DNA from: a virus
Reading direction: 5' to 3' (one strand)
IMG/VR virus record: IMGVR_UViG_3300010883_000001
Span: 1-64,000 of that record
Length of the DNA stretch: 64,000 nucleotides
Shown here: positions 36,352 through 44,300 of the stretch, piece by piece
Numbering within the stretch: position 1 is the first letter of the stretch
Layout: each line of letters begins with the position of its first letter
The notes under the pieces: generated by a model
Databases searched by the model: none
What the model was told of the DNA's origin: nothing
The model's input: only the letters and a program-made list of their open reading frames with translations
Made by a program: the position numbers and the translations under genes

Positions 36352-39300
36352 ATGGCGCGATTGGATTTTAAAAGTCCGGGAGTTAGCACGCGAGAAATTG
36401 ACCTCAGTGGACCAACCAGGGTTTTACCCCAGGGCACGCCCGCGGGAGTTATTGGGACATCGTTAAAAGGACGAGCGTTTGTACCCATAACGTTTGCAAC
36501 ATATCAAGATTTTGTCGCTGAGTTTGGCACCACGGATGGTGAGAAATTTGGTCCTCTTGCTATCAACGAGTGGATGAAGAACGCAAGGGCAGGTACATAC
36601 ACACGTGTTCTTGGAGTAGGTGATGGTAAGAAGCGCCGAACGGCGGCATCAGCTACAGGTGCCCCTGCCGGACGAGTAAATCGAGCCGGGTTTGTTGTAG
36701 GTGCACAACAGGTACAGTCAAATGGAACTGTTGGCCATAATGCTGCGACGGTTGTTCCAACAAATGCTGTACCTGGAATTACGGGAAAAACCTTCTTTCT
36801 TGCGGCATTAATGCAAGCGCAAGGGACAAGTAAAATATTTTCCGACGCTGGAATTGATGCTGCAACAGAGGCAATGCCAATAATCAGAGGCGTAATCATG
36901 GCTGCTTCGGGCATTATGCCGGCGCTATCATGTTCTTGGGCAAACGGGGCTACACTTCTTAACACGGTTATTTCAAGTCGTCCAGCAGGTAAGTTCTTTT
37001 CCTCTCATGGATCTAAGACTGCAACTACAAATGCTGGTGCATCATTTGGCACTGTTAAAACCTTAAGTGGAGATCCTACATTTACAATTCTATTAAACGG
37101 ATTAAAGAAGAGTGATTCTTACCCTAACGTTATAACATGTTCATTTGATCCAACATCACCTCAGTATATATCAAAGGTTCTTAATAAGGATCCTGAGAAA
37201 CTCGAGAAGGCCGGCTATATGTTATATACACATTATGATATATTTCCAGCTTTGGCAACCGTATCAGGTTCTAGAAAAGGCACAAACCAGACTGATTCCT
37301 ATAAGCTAAATAAACACCAGGGTCTTGCCGGCTCTAATACGCACATTGCCGCATTATTACTTTCATCATCGGTTACATCTGATAATGGTAGTGCTACAAT
37401 ACCAAATTATGAAAATTTTGAAGACAAATATAAAACTGCAAAGACACCATTTATAATATCTCAAAAGTTTGGTGTTTCAAATAAGAACTTATTTAGGATC
37501 CATGCTTTGGACGATGGTGCATCTGCAAATGATCTTTTTAAGATAACGGTAGAGAATATCCAGTCTAGTAACAATTCAAATAACAAGTATGGCCAATTTG
37601 ACTTAGTTGTGAGGGATTTTTATGATTCAGATGAAGACGCAAAAGTATTAGAGGCATTTAGAGGCTTATCACTAGATCCAGGATCCGATAGGTATCTATC
37701 CAGGATCGTAGGTGATCAAAATGTATTTTATGATTTTAATCAGGCTCCAGGTGCACAAAAGCTTAGAGTTGACGGCGTACATGCAAATGTTTCAAAATAT
37801 ATTAGGGTTGAGGTTACCCAGGACGTTGCACAGGCTCGTATTGATGAATCTGCGTTACCCGTTGGGTTTAGAGGTCATGACCACCTGGTAACATCAGGTT
37901 CATCGATAATGCAAGCAACTGGCTCCGTCTCCGCCGGTGTTACACTTGATTATGTTCGAAGAGTCGTACAACCCCCTGTACCTATGCGTGAAACAGTCGC
38001 ACAGGGTCAGGCACCTAAGAAACGTTCAAATGCAGCTCTTTGTTGGGGCGTACAATTCGAGATGAAAGACAGCATTGTAGAACCAAATAGATCACAGAAA
38101 ACAGATCCTAGTCTTGTATCTTTTACAAAGTACTTTCCAAACTTTGCAACAGCCTATCAGAACGTCCTTGCTGGTGACAATGAGGGTGTGGCTGATGTGG
38201 CCGGAACAATATTGGACGCTGACCGGTTTAACAACAACTTCTTTACATTAGAGAGGGTGCAGGTATCAACAGGGTCTGATGATAGACCAATATCAGGTAG
38301 GTGGTCCGCGGCCGAGTATCGCAGAAATGGCGTTGAGTCTGCTACGCTTACTTTAGAGGATGGAACAACCGTAAGTAAAGATAGCACCAGGTTCCTTGAT
38401 CCGGCAAAAGATTTTAATCATGCGCCATCAAAGAAATGGCTTAAGTTTAATATGTTCTTACAAGGTGGGTTTGATGGTCTCAATATTTTTGATCATGAAA
38501 AGGGTCAAATGACAAACCTAGCCGCAAAGAGAGAGATGGACGACTCCATTAATCAAGGCGGCGTTTCAGGTCCAACTGTTGCTGCATTTAGAAAAGCAAT
38601 AGATATTATGGAAGAAAAGGCTGATGTTGATATCCAGCTGTTGGCGATCCCAGGCATTAGGCACGAAGGTGTGGTAGATTACGCAATAGACTCTGTCGAG
38701 GCCAGCTTTGATGCACTATATATTCTGGACATACAGGAACGTGATGCGTCAAATAACGTAGTTACTGGTTCTTCTCAATTAATTGATGTTACAAATACGG
38801 TTTCAGACTTTGAATCAAGAAATCTAAATTCATCATTTGCCGCAGCATATTTTCCGGATGTCGTAATTACAGATCCAAGGACATTAACAAATGTAAGGTG
38901 TGCACCATCCGTCGCGGTCCTGGGTGCTTTTTCTAGAAATGATGTTGTTGCCCACCCATGGTTTGCACCGGCTGGTTTTACTAGAGGGTCATTAACCTCA
39001 GTAGAAGAGGTTCAGGTTAAGCTGAAGAAAGCAAATATGGATTCCCTTTATGAAGCGGATATTAATCCAATAACATCTTTTCCTCATGGTGGTGGTCCGG
39101 TTATCTTTGGTCAAAAGACATTGTTGGCGACCCAGAGTGCTCTGGATAGGGTAAATGTTAGAAGGTTGTTGATAGACATTCGTCGAAAGGTTAAGATAGT
39201 AGCGAATAGCGTACTATTTGAGCCAAATAGAGCTTCAACGCTAGCTAGATTCTCTTCGTTAGTAAGTCCAATACTACAACGGATCCAGGCGCAACAAGGT

Positions 39301-39456
39301 CTAGACCGATTTAAGGTACAAATTGATACATCAACAACGACGCAGGCCGATGTTGAAAATAATACAATAAGAGGAAAGATATTCCTCCAGCCTACACGGG
39401 CACTGGAATTTATTGCTCTTGATTTTGTTGTAACAAATCAAGGTGCAGAAATTTAA
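36352..39456 (+). CDS. Tail sheath protein 2 (paralogue)
   Basis: 1034 residues. It shares with the preceding gene the N-terminal pattern (FKSPGVSTREIDLS, GTPAGVIGTSLKGRAFVP), FGPLAINEWMK, and the C-terminal core (FAPAGFTRGSLTSVEEV, INPITSFP, VIFGQKTL, ALDRVNVRRLLIDIRR; coding about 38960-39230). The middles are clearly diverged, so the duplication is old. Both copies keep the residues of the core domain, suggesting that both are assembled. They might form a mixed or segmented sheath, or be used at different tail positions. Strong ribosome site TAGGAG. Confidence 0.92.
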   Translation: MARLDFKSPGVSTREIDLSGPTRVLPQGTPAGVIGTSLKGRAFVPITFATYQDFVAEFGTTDGEKFGPLAINEWMKNARAGTYTRVLGVGDGKKRRTAASATGAPAGRVNRAGFVVGAQQVQSNGTVGHNAATVVPTNAVPGITGKTFFLAALMQAQGTSKIFSDAGIDAATEAMPIIRGVIMAASGIMPALSCSWANGATLLNTVISSRPAGKFFSSHGSKTATTNAGASFGTVKTLSGDPTFTILLNGLKKSDSYPNVITCSFDPTSPQYISKVLNKDPEKLEKAGYMLYTHYDIFPALATVSGSRKGTNQTDSYKLNKHQGLAGSNTHIAALLLSSSVTSDNGSATIPNYENFEDKYKTAKTPFIISQKFGVSNKNLFRIHALDDGASANDLFKITVENIQSSNNSNNKYGQFDLVVRDFYDSDEDAKVLEAFRGLSLDPGSDRYLSRIVGDQNVFYDFNQAPGAQKLRVDGVHANVSKYIRVEVTQDVAQARIDESALPVGFRGHDHLVTSGSSIMQATGSVSAGVTLDYVRRVVQPPVPMRETVAQGQAPKKRSNAALCWGVQFEMKDSIVEPNRSQKTDPSLVSFTKYFPNFATAYQNVLAGDNEGVADVAGTILDADRFNNNFFTLERVQVSTGSDDRPISGRWSAAEYRRNGVESATLTLEDGTTVSKDSTRFLDPAKDFNHAPSKKWLKFNMFLQGGFDGLNIFDHEKGQMTNLAAKREMDDSINQGGVSGPTVAAFRKAIDIMEEKADVDIQLLAIPGIRHEGVVDYAIDSVEASFDALYILDIQERDASNNVVTGSSQLIDVTNTVSDFESRNLNSSFAAAYFPDVVITDPRTLTNVRCAPSVAVLGAFSRNDVVAHPWFAPAGFTRGSLTSVEEVQVKLKKANMDSLYEADINPITSFPHGGGPVIFGQKTLLATQSALDRVNVRRLLIDIRRKVKIVANSVLFEPNRASTLARFSSLVSPILQRIQAQQGLDRFKVQIDTSTTTQADVENNTIRGKIFLQPTRALEFIALDFVVTNQGAEI

Positions 39457-39474
39457 TTAAGCTGAATATTTAAT

Positions 39475-39486
39475 GTGGAAAGCCAC
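39475..39486 (+). other. Small hairpin between sheath 2 and tube genes
   Basis: GTGG-AAAG-CCAC (39475-39486) can fold with partial extension on both sides. It lies a few bases before the tube gene's TAGGAG site. It has no T tract, so it is not a terminator; it might be an RNA-processing or translation-tuning element. Confidence 0.3.
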
Positions 39487-39504
39487 TTATTAGGAGAATA
39501 AAAA

Positions 39505-39993
39505 ATGGCAGATACTCTATCAGTCGCGAGAATGTTACCAAACAAATTTGAACCGAAACGAAAGTTTCGTTGGGTCTTTGCAATAGAGGGTATTGATGCT
39601 TTCTTGATGAAGACAGCTGCACGGCCGTCATTTACTACTACGGGCGTTGAGCTAAATTATATCAATTCAACTAGATTTATTGCAGGTAAGACAAAGTTTG
39701 ACACACTTGCCGTTACACTGCATGATCCAATAGCACCATCTGGTGCACAGCAGGTTATGGAGTGGGTACGTACTCATTTTGAATCAGTATCTGGTCGTGC
39801 AGGCTATGCTGATTTTTATAAGAGAGACTGCCAACTTAAACTTCTAGACCCAGTAGGTACAGTTGTTGAGTTGTGGGATATCAAGGGATGTTTTCTAGAG
39901 CAAGCCGGTTTTGGCGATCTAGATTATGGCTCCGAAGATCCGGCGGATATTTCTTTAACCATTAGGTTTGATAACTGCGTACTGCAGTACTAA
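39505..39993 (+). CDS. Tail tube protein (T4 gp19-like)
   Basis: 162 residues, equal to T4 gp19 in length. It forms the hexameric rings of the inner tail tube through which DNA passes. Visible are the N-terminal PNKFEPKRKFRWVFAIEG, then PSFTTTGVELNYIN, the DTLAVTLHDPIAP strand and the C-terminal PADISLTIRFDNCVLQY, all typical of the family. It follows the two sheath genes and precedes a strong terminator, an order seen across contractile phages. Confidence 0.92.
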   Translation: MADTLSVARMLPNKFEPKRKFRWVFAIEGIDAFLMKTAARPSFTTTGVELNYINSTRFIAGKTKFDTLAVTLHDPIAPSGAQQVMEWVRTHFESVSGRAGYADFYKRDCQLKLLDPVGTVVELWDIKGCFLEQAGFGDLDYGSEDPADISLTIRFDNCVLQY

Positions 39994-40027
39994 TAACGAT
40001 AAGTGGCAAAAGTACATTCTCCTTTTT

Positions 40028-40061
40028 ACGGCCGGTTTTTTAGACCGGCCGTTTACTTTCT
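40028..40061 (+). terminator. Rho-independent terminator after tail tube gene
   Basis: ACGGCCGGT (40028-40036) pairs perfectly with ACCGGCCGT (40044-40052) around a T-rich 7-base loop, followed by TTACTTTCTT. It ends the sheath-tube transcript and separates it from the chaperone/tape-measure group. The remaining gap to 40153 holds a weaker TGCCT/AGGCA inverted repeat and no recognisable promoter. Confidence 0.85.
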
Positions 40062-40153
40062 TGTGTAGCGTTTTAGTTTTAAAAATGCCTAAATTTTATA
40101 TTTAATTCAGGCAATAGAAATAACGGTCGTTAGTTTAAGTCCGGAGGTTAATT

Positions 40154-41008
40154 TTGAGTAACGATAATACTAGATCATCAAATGAAATATTCACGGCTGA
40201 TCAAGCACGTGCCATGGGGCATCAAACAAGAAACGTTTTAAAAGACGATTTCAATTTTGAGATTCCTGTTGAAACAGTTCCATTACCAAGTGCTGGTATA
40301 TGCTATAATGCTGATTCTCCCTTATTCCAGAAACAGACTGTTGAAATAAGGGCAATGACTGCAAAAGAGGAAGACATCCTAACATCTCGAGCACTTATAA
40401 AGAACGGGACGGTTATAACACAGCTTCTAAAGTCATGTCTGGTTGATAGGGACATAGATCCTGCAAAAATGTTGTCAGGTGATAGAAACGCAGTTATGAC
40501 AGCATTACGAATTACCGGTTATGGTAATGAGTATAAGACGGAGGTTGACTGTCCAGAGTGTGGCGAACGCTCAAAGCAAGAATTTAACCTATCTGAGTTG
40601 CCCATTAAACGTCTGCAGATTGATCCTGTTGTTCCAGGTGCTAACCAGTTTAACTTTGTTTTACCTGTTACAAAAAAAGACGTTGTATTTAAATTTTTAG
40701 ATGGTACAGATGAAAATGAGATTCAAAAAGTTATGGAAAGAAGAAAGAAGCAAGGCGCTGCTTCCGAGTCTTTGATAACAACAAGATTACAATATTCAAT
40801 TATTTCCGTAGCTGGTATTACTGAGAAACATAAGGTTAATCTCTTTATTAGGAGTATGCCGGCAAGAGATTCATTGGCTTTGAGAAATTATATTGATACT
40901 CATGAACCGGGTATAGAAATGGAAGCATGGATGGAATGTCCAAGCTGCTTTGAAACGACGGAGGTAAAGATGCCCTTAGGGGCATCGTTTTTTTGGCCTG
41001 ACTCCTGA
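40154..41008 (+). CDS. Tail assembly chaperone / baseplate hub protein, first frame (T4 gp26-like)
   Basis: 284 residues; TTG start at 40154 with CGGAGG upstream. The family (I recall it as the T4 baseplate gp26 type) is recognised by VPLPSAGICYN, EIRAMTAKEEDILTSRALIK, a SGDRNAVMTALRITGYG block and two cysteine pairs, CPEC and CPSC, likely binding zinc. It lies directly before the tape measure, the place of tail assembly chaperones in most phages. The frame ends soon after a T7 run at 40988; a +1 shift there enters the frame that continues to 41261. It therefore probably makes two products, short and extended. Confidence 0.75.
   Translation: MSNDNTRSSNEIFTADQARAMGHQTRNVLKDDFNFEIPVETVPLPSAGICYNADSPLFQKQTVEIRAMTAKEEDILTSRALIKNGTVITQLLKSCLVDRDIDPAKMLSGDRNAVMTALRITGYGNEYKTEVDCPECGERSKQEFNLSELPIKRLQIDPVVPGANQFNFVLPVTKKDVVFKFLDGTDENEIQKVMERRKKQGAASESLITTRLQYSIISVAGITEKHKVNLFIRSMPARDSLALRNYIDTHEPGIEMEAWMECPSCFETTEVKMPLGASFFWPDS
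40978..40994 (+). promoter_or_regulatory. Candidate +1 programmed ribosomal frameshift site
   Basis: The zero frame reads TCG TTT TTT TGG CCT GAC TCC TGA. Skipping one T of the seven at 40988-40994 changes it to TTT TTT GGC CTG ACT CCT GAG, which stays open to 41261. An AGGGG at 40978-40982, five to eight bases before the run, could act as the anti-SD-binding stimulator seen in the prfB type of +1 shift. No start codon sits at a proper distance from the AAGGAG at 41013, so separate initiation of the second frame is poorly supported. Confidence 0.7.
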
Positions 41009-41261
41009 GGATAAGGAGATATTTCTAGAGCATATATTTTTATTGATGTACTATACTGGGTTTACCTATTGGGGTGCCTATAAGTTACCAATATGGCAAA
41101 GAATATGGTTCATAGAGAGAATTAATACAGAGTTCGAAAGAGCTAATAAAGCAAATGGCCAATCCCAGTCTAGGGCGGCTCATCATAATACACCGGATCA
41201 TAGATCAATGATGGGAAATGCTAGACCTCAGGTTCCCGCTCGGCTCAGACGATTTACTTAG
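40995..41261 (+). CDS. Tail assembly chaperone, second frame (T4 gp51-like extension)
   Basis: Reached by the +1 shift at 40988-40994, this frame encodes GLTPEDKEIFLEHIFLLMYY, then WGAYKLPIWQRIWFIERI, and ends LRRFT. The sequence upstream of the first possible start (TTG 41043, ATG 41046) is plainly protein-like and continuous with the helix after it, which argues that it is translated as an extension of the 40154 product rather than alone. Such fused proteins load onto the tape measure during tail assembly, as lambda gpGT does. In T4 the corresponding gp26 and gp51 are listed as separate hub factors. Confidence 0.7.
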   Translation, partial: GLTPEDKEIFLEHIFLLMYYTGFTYWGAYKLPIWQRIWFIERINTEFERANKANGQSQSRAAHHNTPDHRSMMGNARPQVPARLRRFT

Positions 41262-41345
41262 TCAAAAAAATGTTAAACGTATCTTAATGCTCAGCGCCGA
41301 ACTTAGTTAAGTGAATACTTAGGCCTGTGAACGGAGTCTTTTGAT

Positions 41346-44300
41346 ATGGCTGAAGGTAATGATGGTGGACAGCTAGGTGCGGCAATGTCCATTAATAAGG
41401 TTCTTCAAGAAAGAACAGCCCTTTTAGATAAACAATCAAATGTCTTATCTTCTCAAGTTAAGATTGCCATGGAGTTGTGTAAGGCTCTAGAGTGTAAAGA
41501 TCTAGATGGCATGATTGATCGTGTCAATGATATTAATGATTCCCTTAAAAAGAGTTCAAAAGAAGCTAAGAAGATGGGTAAAGATACCCAAGGCGCGCTC
41601 AAGAAGACGGGCAAACAGGCCGATAAGACAAAATTAAGTACAAGCTCAATATTTAGTAAACTCACGCCCTCCGCCGGCGCAGCCATGGGTGCAATATTTG
41701 GTTTCGGCAGCGCACTTAAAGGTATCGGTGGATTAATATCTGCCGGTGTTAAAGGTGTCTTTAGTCTTGTTTCATCATTCTTCAAGCTAGGCGCCACCAT
41801 TGTTATGGTCCCATTTAAAATGTTGTCTGGCCTTATAGGGATGGCTCAAGAAGAAATGAGTGGCAGCAACGGTCTACGTGACGCAATAGAAGAAGTGCGT
41901 GATGCATTTGGTAGCCTGACAGAAGCTACTGGTGGAAAATTCATGGCTTCCATGAACCATATGAGACAGACCGCTAGTAATCTTGCCGGTTCAGGTCGGT
42001 CACTAGCCAGCATATATGGCCATGGCCCAGAAGGCATTGCTAATGCGTTCAAGGACAATCTTGAGTTTACCAAGGCTCTCGGAGGTGCCTATGATGAGCT
42101 AGCGCAGACACTCGACAAAAAAGCACTAGCGAAGTTCGTCATATATAGAAAAGCACTCGGTTTGACAGGCGAATCACAGGCTGCAATTCTTAAACAGGCA
42201 ATGAATTTAGGCGAAGATCCTGTTAAGGCCATGGCCAAATTCGGTGCAGCAGCAACAAGGATGTCCAAGGCGACAGGGGTTGCAGTAAAAAATATTACGA
42301 AGGCCATGTCTGAGATGATTGAGGAGGTCGACAGTTTTGGTGTTATGGGACCGAATGCAATGTCTGCCGTTGCCGCCTGGTCAAACAAAACAGGCGTCGA
42401 AATTAAGACACTAGCGTCAATTACAAATAAATTCTTAAACTTTGAGGATGCTGCTGAGTCCGCGGCAAAGTTGAACCAGGCGTTGGGAATGAACGTCGAT
42501 ACAATGAAGTTGATGAAAGGTGGTACAACCGCTATTGAGGAGCTGAATAGATCTTTTAAGGCACAAGGAAAGACACTTAAAGATCTATCGGTTGCAGAGA
42601 GACAAATGATTTCTAATGCAACCGGCCTACAGGGTGCCCAACTTAGCGCCGCACTTGGTGAGAAAACCAAGAAGAATGAGATGAAGAAATTCAATAAGCA
42701 AGCCAGGATGCAACAAAAGATATTGGTTAATCAGGAAAAGCTTATTAAGAAACTGGGCAAGATGATAAAGAAGACGTTTGGCCAGGGTAGCAAACAGTTT
42801 AAAGGATTTTTTGATGCGTTTGTGAAGGGCGTTGAGCGTGGTGTTAAAAGATCACAACCAATGCGAAAATTGTTTCGGAATATAACAAGATCTTTATGGA
42901 TGACCCATAGGGCCGGCCGAAAAGTTGGTAAGGATTTCGTAAACTTCTTCCCCGGGTTTAAGCAGTTTATAAAGGGCCTTCAAGAATTCTTTAGTCCAAA
43001 GTCATTTAAGCCAATGCTGGGCGAGGTTGTGTCTGCCTTTAAGGATTTCTTTAAGATGCTGGATAAAGATCCGGATGCCAGTTTTGAGATGTTTTTTGAT
43101 AGAATAAAGAAGGCATTTCTGAAATTTTTTGGTGGAAAGGGTGGTGCCGTAGACAACGTAAAGTCGGGTGGATCAAAAATACTCAAAGCATTTGGGCAAA
43201 TATTTAAACATCTGTTAATCAAGGCCGCCGAAGGTGTGGCATTCCTTCTGAATAAGTTGGCAGATCTGATAGAGAATCCGGCCCCGCTAGTGACGGCTGC
43301 CAGTAAGGCGTGGAACACTCTAGCAGATGCTTTTGGTAGAATATGGGAGATACTCATTACCAAGATTGCCCCCCCACTTGGCCGGGCCTTTGAGAGATTA
43401 TTCACAGTAATAGGAAAAAAACTAGGTAGCTCTGGTGTTCTTAAAAAAGTCTTTAGCGTATTGGCCAAAGTTTTCATCGCTAAATTGATGCTATCAATGT
43501 TAGCCAACGCGATAAAGGGTGGCCTTGTAATTACAATAGGTAGGAAGATTGCCTCTTTTCTTGCCATGGCAATGACCCCTAAAGTCCCGGGTCCAGTTAC
43601 GGGATTTTGGACAACTTTATTTACTCAAAGTGCTACCACATCGACAGCTGCAGCCGCAAACGCAAAAGCTCCTGTCGCTCTAGGTATTGCCGGCATCCAA
43701 AAGATAATACCTTTTATATTGGCCTTAGCACTTTTGATTCCTGCGGTATATGTTCTTTATCAGGTTGCAAAGTCAATGAAGTCTTCTGCGATTGCAAAGA
43801 CTGCATTACTCATGGCCGCCGTTGCCGGTATGGCTGTTGCCGTCGCCGCCACTGCATACGCATTAACTACAGTAGCTGCATCACCCGCAGAGACGGCCCT
43901 GGCTGGCGTGCCTAAGATGGCAATGGTGATGGCAGGCGTCGGCGTCGTGGCCCTAGCAATAGTTGCCCTAATGTCTACGTTGCCGAAGATAGAAACGTCT
44001 GTTATTGTTGCATTTGTGGCAGCGATGTTGGGAATGGTCCTGGGGGCTATACCAATATACATGGCCGCCGTCGCGATGGGGACGGTAACAATGGCATCCG
44101 GAGGCCTGGATCAGGCAGCATTGGTTGCTGGCCTATGGACATTAACAGCAGTGATGGCCGTTGTTGGTCTTTTAGGTGTAGCCATGGTCGCATCAATGAG
44201 TATGTTCTCCAAGGATTCTGCTGAAAAGACAAAGAACATTATGGGTCCATTAGCCTCATTACTAGCGGTGGTTGGTCTGACCCTAATTCCTGCAATATTA

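Noticed and set aside
41043-41261. Independent 72-residue gene starting at TTG 41043 or ATG 41046
   Set aside because: No ribosome site at suitable spacing, and the same frame is protein-like for many codons upstream, back to the T run, favouring expression by frameshift.
42089-42694. Minus-strand frame of 201 residues inside the tape measure gene, and similar ones at 42980-43567, 45524-45955 and 46223-46780
   Set aside because: Long antisense frames arise from the biased Ala/Lys codon pattern of the tape measure; no family-like sequence or ribosome sites, and the sense frame is secure.
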